64,000 nucleotides of DNA from Salinispora pacifica CNR114 (GCF_000514775.1 NZ_AZWO01000017.1:1-64000); one strand, 5' to 3'. Shown: positions 1-7,580, counted from the first letter of the stretch. Made by a program: numbers and translations. The notes: generated by a model from the letters alone, not told the origin.

Positions 1-1
1 C

Positions 2-976
2 CGCCGTCGTCCCGTGTGGGCCGCGCTGCTGGCCGGTGTGGCCGTGCTCAGTATCGCCGCCGGCGGCACCGCCATCGCCACCAACAGCGCCAGCGAGGCC
101 CAAGCCGACCCCGCCGCCGCCGGAAAACGATCAGACCGCAACGAGGGCTTCGTCACCACCCGCGACGGCGTCGACATCTTCTACAAAGACTGGGGCCCCC
201 GCGACGGACGACCCGTCATCTTCAGCCACGGCTGGCCCCTGAACTCCGACAGCTGGGAATCCCAGATGATGCACCTGGCCGACAACGGCTACCGCGTCAT
301 CGCCCACGACCGCCGAGGCCACGGCCGCTCCTCCCAAACCTGGGAGGGCAACGACATGAACCACTACGCCGACGACCTCGCCACCGTCATCAAAAAGCTC
401 AAGCTCAAAGACGCCACCCTCGTCGGATTCTCCACCGGCGGCGGAGAAGTCGCCCGCTACGTCGGCCGACACGGCACCGACCGCATCGCCCAGGTCGCCC
501 TCGTCGGCGCCGTCACCCCACTGATGCTCAAAACCCCCGACAACCCCAACGGCGTACCCATCGACGTCTTCGACGGCCTCCGCGAAGGCTCCCTCGCCGA
601 CCGCTCCCAGCTCTACCGCGACCTCGCCAACGGACCCTTCTTCGGCGCCAACCGCCCCGACGCCCAGGTATCGCAGGGCATGAAGGACACCTTCTGGCTC
701 CAGAGCATGCAGGCCGGCCACAAGGCCGCCTACGACTCGATCAAAGCCTTCTCCGAAACCGACCTCACCGAAGACCTCACACGCTTCGACGTACCCACCC
801 TCATCATCCACGGCGGCGACGACCAGGTCGTACCGATCGAGAACTCCGCCAAGGAAGCCCACGAAATCGTCACCGACTCCACCCTCAAGATCTACCCCGA
901 CGGCCCCCACGGCATCACCGACACCCACAAGCAGCAGCTCAACAACGACCTACTCACCTTCGTCAACAGCCTCTGA
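2..976 (+). CDS. Secreted alpha/beta hydrolase, non-heme chloroperoxidase type (5' end cut by window)
   Basis: The frame is open to the left edge. The first visible GTG (14) follows codons for RRRP, so it is probably inside the Arg-rich n-region of a signal peptide whose start lies outside the window. Counting from that GTG, residues 2-20 are hydrophobic and an Ala-rich stretch near 28-36 looks like the cleavage zone. The mature part is a classic alpha/beta hydrolase: HGW oxyanion motif near 72, nucleophile Ser140 in GFSTGG, acid near Asp270 in GGDDQVVP, and His299 in PHG. This resembles the non-heme chloroperoxidase/arylesterase branch. Export is unusual for that branch but common in actinomycetes. 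The natural substrate is unknown. A strong hairpin follows the stop. Confidence 0.85.
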   Translation, partial: RRRPVWAALLAGVAVLSIAAGGTAIATNSASEAQADPAAAGKRSDRNEGFVTTRDGVDIFYKDWGPRDGRPVIFSHGWPLNSDSWESQMMHLADNGYRVIAHDRRGHGRSSQTWEGNDMNHYADDLATVIKKLKLKDATLVGFSTGGGEVARYVGRHGTDRIAQVALVGAVTPLMLKTPDNPNGVPIDVFDGLREGSLADRSQLYRDLANGPFFGANRPDAQVSQGMKDTFWLQSMQAGHKAAYDSIKAFSETDLTEDLTRFDVPTLIIHGGDDQVVPIENSAKEAHEIVTDSTLKIYPDGPHGITDTHKQQLNNDLLTFVNSL

Positions 977-990
977 CCACCCAGACCACC

Positions 991-1040
991 ACAAACCGGG
1001 GGTGGGCCGGCCACAACGGGCCGGCCCACCCCCGGTTTGT
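991..1040 (+). terminator. Strong hairpin terminator after the hydrolase gene
   Basis: Arms of 22 bp (991-1012 and 1019-1040) are perfectly complementary around a 6-nt loop. The hairpin lies 14 bases after the hydrolase stop and ends 25 bases before the ogt start. There is no U-tract, as is usual in high-GC actinobacteria. Being symmetrical, it could act on both strands. Confidence 0.85.
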
Positions 1041-1065
1041 CGTACCGGCGAAGGAGAATGGGCGG

Positions 1066-1554
1066 ATGCGCTGGACCGTGCTCGCCTCGCCGATCGGCGA
1101 GTTCTCCCTGGCCACCGACGGTGAGACCGTGTGCGGAGCGCACTTCGCGCGGGTCACCGAGGCGGCCGACGAACCAGCCGACGACCTCTCGGCCCGCGCC
1201 GTGGCCGAGCTACGGGCCTACTTCGCCGGTGAGCTGACCGCCTTCACCGTGCCGGTGCGGATCCCCCGGGGTTCGGAGTTCGAGCGGGCGGTGTGGCGGG
1301 AGATGACCGCCATCCCCTACGGGGAGACGCTCACCTACGGCGAGGTGGCCCGGCGGCTCGGCGACGCCTCGGCGGCGCGCGCGGTCGGCGTGGCATGCAA
1401 CCGGAACCCGGTGCCGGTGATCGTGCCCTGCCACCGGATCGTCGGTTCCGGCGGGAAGCTGGTCGGCTTCGGTGGCGGGCTCGACCGGAAGGTGAAGCTG
1501 TTGGAGTTGGAGGCCGGCGTGGCCCTTCGGCGAAGCTGGTCGGCGGCGGGCTAG
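1066..1554 (+). CDS. ogt: Methylated-DNA--protein-cysteine S-methyltransferase
   Basis: 162 residues. This enzyme transfers the methyl group from O6-methylguanine in DNA to its own cysteine, a suicide repair reaction. The active-site motif PCHRIVG is present with acceptor Cys122, preceded by the DNA-binding helix-turn-helix region and the conserved NPVPVIVPCHR stretch. The start ATG at 1066 is set by AAGGAG at 1051-1056; the in-frame opening further upstream has no homology. The last ~93 bases are copied again at 1931-2023 as part of a tandem duplication. The stop overlaps the stop of the convergent DUF397 gene. Confidence 0.95.
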   Translation: MRWTVLASPIGEFSLATDGETVCGAHFARVTEAADEPADDLSARAVAELRAYFAGELTAFTVPVRIPRGSEFERAVWREMTAIPYGETLTYGEVARRLGDASAARAVGVACNRNPVPVIVPCHRIVGSGGKLVGFGGGLDRKVKLLELEAGVALRRSWSAAG

Positions 1555-1733
1555 CCGGTCAGGGTGCCGGACCGTAGGCCGGTGAGGAAGTCGGTCCAGC
1601 TGGTGGCGGAGAAGCCGAGGACCGGACCGGAGCGGTCCTTGCTGTCGCGTACGGCGACTCGCCTGCTCCCATCGAGCACCGGCCCCGCCTCCACGCAGTT
1701 GCCGCCACCGTTGCCACTGCGGGTGCTGACTCG
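1462..1733. repeat. Direct repeat copy A (ogt tail plus DUF397 3' part)
   Basis: This segment matches 1931-2202 at a constant offset of 469 bases with about 10 mismatches in 272 (roughly 96% identity by eye). It holds the last third of ogt and the 3' two thirds of a DUF397 gene on the other strand. Weaker similarity continues at the same offset through the DUF397 start and into the 3' end of an XRE regulator gene (1792-1870 against 2256-2335). Confidence 0.9.
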
Positions 1734-1784
1734 CCAATCAACCGGTGCCAGGTTCACCGGTCTGGTCGTGTCTGTCGCCACCAT
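1551..1784 (-). CDS. DUF397 small protein, copy A
   Basis: 77 residues. DUF397 proteins are short actinobacterial partners of XRE/DUF5753 regulators (the WhiJ/AbaA-like modules of Streptomyces) and are thought to modulate the regulator; the biochemical role is unsettled. The core from VSTRSG to the C terminus is nearly identical to copy B at 2020-2259 (two substitutions), while the first ~20 residues differ completely. The ATG at 1784 is chosen by alignment with copy B. Its would-be partner regulator upstream is only a remnant (1792-1930), so this copy may be expressed without a cognate regulator or may be dying. The stop overlaps that of convergent ogt. Confidence 0.75.
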   Translation of the reverse strand: MVATDTTRPVNLAPVDWRVSTRSGNGGGNCVEAGPVLDGSRRVAVRDSKDRSGPVLGFSATSWTDFLTGLRSGTLTG

Positions 1785-1791
1785 TGCCAAC

Positions 1792-1930
1792 TCACTCCAG
1801 ACGCGCCTCGAGATCGAAGAGAAGTCGCTGCACGGCACCGTTGCGCAGTGCCATGGTGCGAAGACGATCGTCGCCGTAGTCAATCGACCTTGTCGAGAAG
1901 TAACCGGCTGATCGTGCGTTATCTGGAGCT
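1792..1930 (-). pseudogene. C-terminal remnant of an XRE/DUF5753 regulator
   Basis: Read on the minus strand in the frame ending TGA at 1792, this encodes DDRLRTMALRNGAVQRLLFD then LEARLE. That aligns closely with the C terminus of the intact regulator at 2256-3110 (YDRLRSAALHNGAVQRFLFD, then LEARLE). The similarity fades toward 1930, exactly where the copied ogt tail begins, so the rest of the gene is missing. It is best explained as the broken end of a tandem duplication. Divergence here is higher than in the flanking DUF397/ogt segment. Confidence 0.75.
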
Positions 1931-2202
1931 GTCGGCTTCGGTGGCGGGCTCGACCGGAGGGTGAAGCTGTTGGAGTTGGAGGCCGGCGTGGCCCTTCGGC
2001 GAAGCTGGTCGGCGGCGGATTAGCCGGTCAGGGTGCCGGACCGTAGGCCGGTGAGGAAGTCGGTCCAGCTGGTGGCGGAGAAGCCGAGGACCGGGCCGGA
2101 GCGGTCCTTGCTGTCGCGTACGGCGACTCGCCTGCTCCCATCGAGCACCGGCCCCGCCTCGACACAGTCACCGCCACCACTGCCACTGCGGGTGCTGACG
2201 TG
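1931..2202. repeat. Direct repeat copy B (ogt tail remnant plus DUF397 3' part)
   Basis: Second copy of 1462-1733. Bases 1931-2023 are a non-functional copy of the 3' end of ogt, without start or active site, ending in a mutated stop context. The remainder is the 3' part of the DUF397 copy B gene. Confidence 0.9.
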
Positions 2203-2259
2203 CCAGGCGACCCTGCTCGGCTCGATCGGGTGGACCCAGGTCTTCGCCGCCATGCTCAC
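2020..2259 (-). CDS. DUF397 small protein, copy B
   Basis: 79 residues from the GTG at 2259, or 77 from the ATG at 2253. The GTG overlaps the TGA of the upstream XRE gene by four bases (GTGA), the arrangement expected for translational coupling in regulator-DUF397 pairs. The protein has the usual DUF397 features: W near the N terminus, VSTRSG, GGDCVEAG, VAVRDSKDRSGPVL, and a W-F pair near the C terminus. This is the intact member of the two copies and is likely the functional partner of the regulator at 2256-3110. Confidence 0.85.
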   Translation of the reverse strand: MSMAAKTWVHPIEPSRVAWHVSTRSGSGGGDCVEAGPVLDGSRRVAVRDSKDRSGPVLGFSATSWTDFLTGLRSGTLTG

Positions 2260-3110
2260 TCCAGACGTGCTTCCAGATCAAAGAGGAACCGCTGCACGGC
2301 CCCATTGTGTAGGGCCGCGCTGCGCAGTCGATCGTAGCGCCGGAAGAGTGAGTGTGCCTTGTCTCCCTCGACCACGATGCTGCCGGCGGCAGTGGCGATG
2401 CAGCCGGCTGGCGGGTACGGCCGGCGCATTCGGAAGGCGTCGAAGGAACCGTTCGGGCTGGCATGTGCGCCCGCCTCGCCCGGTAAGATCATGATTTCAA
2501 CATTCGGCCAGGTGGCCACAGAACGCAGGTGAGCGAGTTGTGCACGCATGACTTCCGTGCTGCCCACCAGCCGGCGAAGGGCGCACTCGTCAATGACGGT
2601 GGAGAGCTGGACGGGCTCGGCGTCAGTCAGTCTGCGTTGGCGGCCCATTCTGACTTCGACAAAGCGGTCAATTTCGGTGTTGGAGGCGCTGTGGTCCCAG
2701 GCGCGGATCACAGCCTCGGCGTACTCGTGGGTCTGTAACAGGCCGGGCAGCACAGCGACCTCGAACGAGTAGATGTGGGTAGCCCTGCTCTCCAGCCAGA
2801 CCCAGTCGATCAGTGCGCCGGCGACGTTCGCAGTGAACCCGTCCCACCAGCCTTTCTGCCAGACGTCTTGCGCCATCGTCTTGAGATCTTCCCTGCGCTT
2901 TGGGTCGTCGATGCCGCATACGTCGAGGTATGCCAGCACCTCGGGTAGGCGGGCAGCGACGAATCCAGACTCCATCCGGCTCAACGTGCCAGGGTTGCGA
3001 TTTACGTAGTCGCCGACCTCTTTCAGGGTCAGCCCCGCCGTCTCCCGCATCACCCGGAGTTGCTGGCCGATCCATTGCGCTCGCAGCGTCGCTGTCTGCC
3101 CGCCCGCCAT
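2256..3110 (-). CDS. XRE-family regulator with DUF5753 ligand/partner domain
   Basis: 284 residues. An N-terminal helix-turn-helix (about residues 14-68, including GLTLKEVGDYV and GTLSRMESG) is followed by the DUF5753 domain (about 95-280) with its typical LPGLLQT and EVRMGRQ motifs. The ATG at 3110 is preceded by GAGAGGAGC at SD distance; upstream in-frame codons look non-coding. Such regulators act with a DUF397 protein encoded directly downstream, as here, in development and antibiotic control in streptomycetes. The target genes in this organism are unknown; the divergent Cys-rich pair at 3527-4089 is a candidate. Confidence 0.9.
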   Translation of the reverse strand: MAGGQTATLRAQWIGQQLRVMRETAGLTLKEVGDYVNRNPGTLSRMESGFVAARLPEVLAYLDVCGIDDPKRREDLKTMAQDVWQKGWWDGFTANVAGALIDWVWLESRATHIYSFEVAVLPGLLQTHEYAEAVIRAWDHSASNTEIDRFVEVRMGRQRRLTDAEPVQLSTVIDECALRRLVGSTEVMRAQLAHLRSVATWPNVEIMILPGEAGAHASPNGSFDAFRMRRPYPPAGCIATAAGSIVVEGDKAHSLFRRYDRLRSAALHNGAVQRFLFDLEARLE

Positions 3111-3226
3111 TGTTGCTCCTCTCGACGTAGCCAGCTTCGTATAAAAGCATGGCCAGCACAATATTGTGGTTTCCGTGATGATGGTCCATGCTGGCTGTGC
3201 TGAACTAACTACCGAAAGTTGAGGAG

Positions 3227-3272
3227 CGGGTCGGGGTGGGCTCTGGTTTGGCGGCCGGCCCACCCCGACCCG
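3227..3272. terminator. 15-bp stem hairpin between divergent genes
   Basis: Arms 3227-3241 and 3258-3272 are perfectly complementary around a 16-nt loop. It lies 117 bases upstream of the minus-strand XRE start, not after a gene, so it is either an orphan terminator or a structured leader element. The rest of 3111-3526 holds no gene I can support, only the presumed XRE promoter around 3125-3165, which is locally AT-richer. Confidence 0.5.
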
Positions 3273-3526
3273 GAAACGAGCCGTGGGAGACATCGCGATA
3301 GATCGCGTCCCGAAGACCGACTCAGAGACTGTCTACCATGCCGTACCCCTGTGCCGGCAGCCCGCCGGTCCCAGGCCGATGCGTGCCTCCCCCGGCTTCC
3401 GACCGTCCGGTGCTTCTCGATGCCGGACCAGGCCGGGCGTGCATTTGGTCCTACGCCGTCGCGATTGGTCGTGGCTGCCAACTCCGTTGCGACCTGTGCG
3501 CGCCCCAACGGAAGGGTGCCAACGGC

Positions 3527-3832
3527 ATGGCTGTCCATCAGAGCAGCGCGCGAGCGGAAACGCTGGCCGCGCACGAGATGCTCGCCGCGCATGTCCTCGA
3601 TCCGGAAAGCCAACTCTGCCGGGTCTGTCTGGCTGTCGCACCATGCTCACCGGCCAACGCGGCGGCAAACCGGCTGGTCGAGCTGGGCCTCCCGGTTCTC
3701 GAACCAGTACTGCCGTCGCAACGCCGCGACGCGCTGCGGCGCTGGTTCGCGCCACATCGGCGAGTTCGACCACGTTCGGCACCGCTGCTCACCTGGGCCT
3801 GGCGTAGGCGGTTCGGGTTGGTGGTGGACTGA
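3527..3832 (+). CDS. Small Cys-containing hypothetical protein
   Basis: 101 residues, function unknown. The N-terminal half carries DPESQLCRVCLAVAPCSPAN, a CxxC pair followed by a third Cys, which may bind a metal; then an Ala-rich helix and an Arg-rich C terminus. ATG 3527 is preceded by GGAAGGG at 3510-3516. The stop runs into the start of the next gene as TGATG, so the two are co-translated. I recall similar small proteins beside XRE-DUF397 modules in Micromonosporaceae. The first ~190 bases of open frame upstream of the ATG look non-coding. Confidence 0.65.
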   Translation: MAVHQSSARAETLAAHEMLAAHVLDPESQLCRVCLAVAPCSPANAAANRLVELGLPVLEPVLPSQRRDALRRWFAPHRRVRPRSAPLLTWAWRRRFGLVVD

Positions 3833-4089
3833 TGCGACTCAGCTTCGATCCGGAGGAGCCACCGGAGGACCCGCCGGCCGAGTGCGTGTCGCCGACCGTT
3901 TGGCGGTTGAGCTATCGGCTGCACCGCAGCCACCAACTCACCGATGCCGGCCGTTGCACCTGTGGCGACCCGTTTCCGTGCTCTTCTCGCCGGCTCGTGG
4001 AGCGCGGCTTTTTGGCAGCGCTCGGCGTGAACACCGAAGTAGGTCGTGCGGGCGATCTGCTGGACCGACTCACCCAGGAGGAGAGGTAG
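3832..4089 (+). CDS. Small Cys-containing hypothetical protein, partner of the preceding gene
   Basis: 85 residues, function unknown. It starts within the previous stop codon (TGATG). An acidic proline-rich N terminus (PEEPPEDPP) leads to an ECVSPTVWRLSYRLHRSH segment and a CTCGDPFPC motif, so both members of the pair have a CxxC-plus-Cys cluster near the sequence PC. This suggests related metal-binding knuckles or a heteromeric pair. The convergent RCC1 gene ends 29 bases downstream. Confidence 0.65.
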   Translation: MRLSFDPEEPPEDPPAECVSPTVWRLSYRLHRSHQLTDAGRCTCGDPFPCSSRRLVERGFLAALGVNTEVGRAGDLLDRLTQEER

Positions 4090-4118
4090 CGCTGAGGTGC
4101 CGACCAACGACGGCTCGC

Positions 4119-5816
4119 TCAGCGCGGGTGGTGGGTTGGTCGGTATCGGCGGGCGAGGTGGATCAGGGCGGTGCCGATGAGGAGGAGCAGGGCGGCGGCG
4201 CCGACGGTGGTGGGCAGGCTTGGGCCGGTGATGGGGAGCCCGGGGTCGTCGGGGGTGTCGGGGCTGGGGCTGGTGGGTGTGTCGATGGTGATGGTGGTGG
4301 CCTCCGACTGACCGCTGGGGCAGGTGTTGGTGCTGGTGTAGTGGGCGGTGAGGGTGTGGCTGCCGGCCGGGAGCCTGGTCGTGTGGGCGGCGGTGTTGGC
4401 GCCATCCAGGGGCACGGTGTGGAGGTCACTGCTGCCGTTTCGGAAGGTGATGGTTCCGGTGGGGGCGTCGGTGGTGCAGGTGACGGCGGCGGTGAGAGTG
4501 ACGTCCTGATCCGGTTCCGGGTTCCGCGGTGCGACCTCCAGCGTGGTGGTGGAACTCGGTCGTTCGATGAGGGCCATGCCGTGGTCGTTGCCGGCGGCGA
4601 TGGTGGCGATGGCGGCGCCGGTCGGCAGGTTGACCTTCACCGGGGTGTTGCTCTGGTTGGTGGTGCCGTCGCCCAGTTGGCCGGCGTAGTTGCCGCCCCA
4701 GGCGAGGGCGGCGCCGGTGGAGGTCATCGCCAGGCTGTGGCCGCCGCCGGCGGCGATGGTGGTGAGCGTGGTGCCGGTCGGTAGGTCTACCTCCACCGGG
4801 GTGTTGCGGTTGGTGGTGGTGCCGTCGCCCAACTGGCCGTAGTAGTTGTAGCCCCAGGCGAGGGCGCTGCCGGTGGAGGTCATCGCCAGGCTGTGGACGC
4901 CGCCGCCGGCGGCGATGGTGGTGACGGTGGTGTTCGGGGGGAGATTGACGGCCACCGGAACAAGACGGTCGGTGTTGGTGCCATCGCCCAGCTCGCCGTA
5001 GTTGTTACTGCCCCAGGCGAAGGCGGTGCCGGTGGAGGTTGCCGCCAGGCTGTGGACGCCGCCGGCGGCGATGGAGGTGACGGTGGTGCCGGTCGGCAGG
5101 TCCACCTCCACCGGGGTGTTTCTGTTGTCGGTGGTGCCGTCGCCCAGTTGGCCGGCGTAGTTGCCGCCCCAGGCGAGGGCGGTGCCGGCCGTGGTTATCG
5201 CCAGGCTGTGGACGGCGCCGGCGGCGATGGAGGTGACGGTGGTGCCGGTCGGTAGGTCCACCTCCACCGGGGTGTTGCGGTTGGTGGTGGTGCCGTCGCC
5301 CAACTGGCTGAAGAAGTTGTAGCCCCAGGCGAGGACGACACCATCGGAGGTCAACGCGAGGCTGTGGTTGTGGCCGGCGGCGATGGCGGTGATCGTGGTG
5401 CTCGGGGGGAGGTTGACCGCCACCGGGGTGTTTCTGTTGTCGGTGGTGCCGTCGCCCAGTTCGCCGGAGATGTTTTCGCCCCAGGCGAGGACGGCACCAT
5501 CGGAGGTCAACGCGAGGCTGTGGCCGTTGCCGGCGGCGATGGCGGTGATCGTGGTGTTGGCCGGTAACTCCGCTTCCACGGGGACGGGGCTGTCGGTGGT
5601 GGTGCCGTTGCCGAGCTCGCCCTCGCCGTTTCCTCCCCAGGCGAGGACGGTCTCCGACATCGCGTTGGACGCGGCAGGCCGCTGCGCGAGGGCTGGCCAC
5701 CCGCCGGTCACCTGTGTCACGGTCACCGCCAGCGCGAGGAAGAACCAGCCGGTCACGGTGCGTCCCGCTCGGCGCGCGTCGGTGTCCCGGACTACCCATC
5801 GGGGAGTTTCCGGCAT
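4119..5816 (-). CDS. Sortase-anchored surface protein: seven RCC1 repeats, Ig-like domain, LPITG anchor
   Basis: 565 residues. A signal peptide (hydrophobic core about 23-36, cleavage near PALA at 41-44) is followed by seven ~52-residue RCC1 repeats (about 57-415; consensus AWG-N--G-LGDGTT--R-TPV-V-LP, then T-IAAG--HSLA). This predicts one complete seven-bladed propeller. An Ig-like domain (about 420-505) with two Cys follows, then a Thr/Pro/Ser linker, the sortase motif LPITG near 527, a hydrophobic segment and an RRYRP-type positive tail. Start: GGAGGT precedes two adjacent ATGs; the second (5816) has the better spacing. The likely role is extracellular binding; the ligand is unknown. No sortase gene lies in the window. 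Confidence 0.85.
   Translation of the reverse strand: MPETPRWVVRDTDARRAGRTVTGWFFLALAVTVTQVTGGWPALAQRPAASNAMSETVLAWGGNGEGELGNGTTTDSPVPVEAELPANTTITAIAAGNGHSLALTSDGAVLAWGENISGELGDGTTDNRNTPVAVNLPPSTTITAIAAGHNHSLALTSDGVVLAWGYNFFSQLGDGTTTNRNTPVEVDLPTGTTVTSIAAGAVHSLAITTAGTALAWGGNYAGQLGDGTTDNRNTPVEVDLPTGTTVTSIAAGGVHSLAATSTGTAFAWGSNNYGELGDGTNTDRLVPVAVNLPPNTTVTTIAAGGGVHSLAMTSTGSALAWGYNYYGQLGDGTTTNRNTPVEVDLPTGTTLTTIAAGGGHSLAMTSTGAALAWGGNYAGQLGDGTTNQSNTPVKVNLPTGAAIATIAAGNDHGMALIERPSSTTTLEVAPRNPEPDQDVTLTAAVTCTTDAPTGTITFRNGSSDLHTVPLDGANTAAHTTRLPAGSHTLTAHYTSTNTCPSGQSEATTITIDTPTSPSPDTPDDPGLPITGPSLPTTVGAAALLLLIGTALIHLARRYRPTHHPR
4572..5648 (-). repeat. Seven tandem ~156-bp repeats encoding RCC1 blades
   Basis: Units of about 156 bp are repeated within the surface protein gene. 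Several 40-60 base stretches are nearly identical between units (for example around 5090-5130 and 5235-5275), so the array should be prone to unit gain or loss by recombination. Confidence 0.8.
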
Positions 5817-6309
5817 CATTTGTACCTCCGAGCGGACAGTGCTGCGCAAACCAAACGTGCGTATCATCGACTACCGATCTCCCGGACCGGCTGAGAAACG
5901 CCCGGCAATGCCCGAATCGGCCAAATCTCCCCTGCCCGAACGCTGGCCGTCGAGGGGTGTGCCGAAAGGCCACCATTGAGGTCGATGCCCTGAGCTCGGG
6001 AGCGGTCTGTCTGATAGATGCCTGTTTGAGGGGTGACCGGGGTCGCGGTGGGGGACGGAATCGTGGCGGGCGCCGGGGCGTTACACCATGCGTACGACCG
6101 AGGAAGTGCCCCGCCGTAAGCGGGGACGGCCGCCGGGAATGGCGGTGGCCGGCCGGTCGTTATCTCCGGACCGGCGCCGTGCGTGTCCCGACGAGACCCG
6201 CGGTCGCCGACCTATCCCTTGGTTCTTTGAGCGCCGGACGGTGCTTGTACCCCGCTCCCGACCCCCTTCGGGTGCGTGTGGGTGTCGACCCCCGAATGGA
6301 GCAACACTC
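5817..6309 (+). other. Gene-free region with GC-rich hairpins, leader of the secreted lysozyme-like gene
   Basis: About 490 bases between divergent genes. It contains a CCCCGC/GCGGGG hairpin (6109-6125), a second stem around 6147-6180 built from GCCGGTC and GACCGGC arms, and a GGTGTCGACCCCC segment close to the start codon. Length and structure suggest a structured 5' leader. I do not recognise a known riboswitch. Confidence 0.4.
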
Positions 6310-6927
6310 ATGAACACGATCATGTTGCGTAGTGCGCTTGGTATTGCTGGTCTGGCCTTCGGTGCCGGTGTGGTCGCTGGTCCCCAGGCCTTCGACACCA
6401 GCACCGATTCCACCCCCACCCCCACCCCGAGCGCGTCGGCGGCCTCGACCACCGCGGCGGCCGCGGTGCCGGCGGAGAAGCCGGACATGGGCACGCTGAT
6501 CCCGCACGGTACGCAGGGTGAGCAGTCGCGGATCGACCTGGGTGGCGAGCAGACCGGCAACGTGAGAGCCATCATCGAGGCCACGAAGGCCGCTGGCATG
6601 GACGAGCGGGCCGCCGTGGTGGCGATCGCCACCAGTCTGCAGGAGTCGAAGCTGGAGAACCTGGGTCACCTGGGTGCGCGTAACGACCACGACTCGCAGG
6701 GCCTGTTCCAGCAGCGTCCGTCGTCTGGTTGGGGCACGGTGGAGCAGATCACCGACCCCGCCTACTCCACCACCGCTTTCCTGGAGGGTCTGCGGCAGGT
6801 CGAGGGCTGGCAGGACATGCCGTTGACCGAGGCCGCGCAGAAGGTGCAGGTGTCGGCGTTCCCGTTCCACTACGCCCAGTGGGAGACCCAGGCCGCTGAC
6901 CTGGTGGCCGAGCACTGGACCAGCTGA
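6310..6927 (+). CDS. Secreted lysozyme/transglycosylase-like protein
   Basis: 205 residues. A signal peptide (hydrophobic 10-24) is followed by a Thr/Pro/Ser/Ala linker (29-56) and a conserved ~110-residue actinobacterial domain. That domain has an SLQESKLENL motif (Glu112 sits where lytic transglycosylases have their catalytic Glu), GLFQQRPSSGWG and a C-terminal ADLVAEHW. Relatives are often mislabelled as metal transporters, but the sequence is soluble and secreted. The probable function is binding or cleaving peptidoglycan. ATG 6310 has GGAG at SD distance. The gene follows a long leader and ends 37 bases before a strong terminator. Confidence 0.7.
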   Translation: MNTIMLRSALGIAGLAFGAGVVAGPQAFDTSTDSTPTPTPSASAASTTAAAAVPAEKPDMGTLIPHGTQGEQSRIDLGGEQTGNVRAIIEATKAAGMDERAAVVAIATSLQESKLENLGHLGARNDHDSQGLFQQRPSSGWGTVEQITDPAYSTTAFLEGLRQVEGWQDMPLTEAAQKVQVSAFPFHYAQWETQAADLVAEHWTS

Positions 6928-6964
6928 CCCAAACCCGTAGACCTAACCCACAAGGAGAAAGACA

Positions 6965-7001
6965 CTGTTGGCCGGCACCCGGTTCGGGTGTCGGCCAACA
7001 G
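6965..7001 (+). terminator. 17-bp stem terminator, twin copy 1
   Basis: Arms 6965-6981 and 6985-7001 pair fully (one G-U) around loop GTT. A 30-base stretch (6970-6999) is identical to 7581-7610, so the same terminator module flanks the acetyltransferase gene on both sides. Confidence 0.85.
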
Positions 7002-7050
7002 CTCTCTCTGGAGCGCGCTGCCGGTTTTAGGAGGAGGTGACCAACGCCCG

Positions 7051-7536
7051 ATGACGATTCGTGAGTTCCAGGAAGCCGACTGGCCGCAGGTCTGGCCGAT
7101 CCTCCGGGAAGTCGTACGGGCTCAGGAGACGTTCACGTACGATCCGAACCTCTCCCCTGACGAGGCGCGTGAGGTGTGGATCGAGCCAGCACCCGGGTTG
7201 ACCGTCGTCGCGGTTAGGAGTGAGCGGGTCCTGGGCAGCGCGAAAATGGGTACGAATCGGGCGGGACCCGGGTCGCATGTCTGCACGGCCAGCTTCATCG
7301 TGGCCGCCGGCGCCCGCGGGCAGGGGGTCGGCACCGCGTTGTGCCGCTTCGCGCTGGACTGGGCTCACCAGCGCGGGTACGCCGGCATGCAGTTCAACGC
7401 CGTTGCCGCGTCGAACCGGACTGCGGTGTCGGTGTACGAGCGGCTCGGCTTCCGTATCGTCGGTACGGTGCCGGGTGCGTTCGCTCACCCGACGTTTGGT
7501 CGGGTCGGTCTGCACGTGATGTACCAGGAGCTCTGA
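7051..7536 (+). CDS. GNAT-family N-acetyltransferase
   Basis: 161 residues, single GNAT domain. The acetyl-CoA binding loop is GARGQGVGTALC (motif A, Q/RxxGxG/A), and motif B is in ASNRTAVSVYERLGF near the C-terminal third. It resembles phosphinothricin/amino-acid N-acetyltransferases of the YncA type, but the substrate cannot be assigned. ATG 7051 follows an AGGAGGAGGTGA tract at 7030-7040 with slightly long spacing. Twin terminators on both sides make it a monocistronic unit. Confidence 0.85.
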   Translation: MTIREFQEADWPQVWPILREVVRAQETFTYDPNLSPDEAREVWIEPAPGLTVVAVRSERVLGSAKMGTNRAGPGSHVCTASFIVAAGARGQGVGTALCRFALDWAHQRGYAGMQFNAVAASNRTAVSVYERLGFRIVGTVPGAFAHPTFGRVGLHVMYQEL

Positions 7537-7580
7537 TACCCGCCACCACATATCTCACCCGCCGGCGGGAACACGGTGTG

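Noticed and set aside
16-1554. A 512-codon open frame overlapping the hydrolase gene and ending with ogt
   Set aside because: Only the part from ATG 1066 has homology (ogt) and a ribosome site. The upstream Arg/Pro/His-rich translation is the out-of-frame shadow of the hydrolase gene.
1462-2253. Insertion sequence or transposon causing the direct repeats
   Set aside because: No transposase, terminal inverted repeats or target duplications; the repeat contents are host gene ends, which fits a simple tandem duplication.
3338-3526. Extension of the small Cys-rich protein upstream of ATG 3527
   Set aside because: The extra 63 residues include four more Cys (CQLRCDLC-like), which looked tempting, but they lack the codon pattern of the gene and bypass the clear SD at 3510-3516.
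5817-6309. c-di-AMP (ydaO-type) riboswitch in the leader of the secreted lysozyme-like gene
   Set aside because: The leader lacks the conserved CCGUCAGCUNACC-like 3' segment I would expect in actinobacterial members, so I left it as an unassigned structured region.
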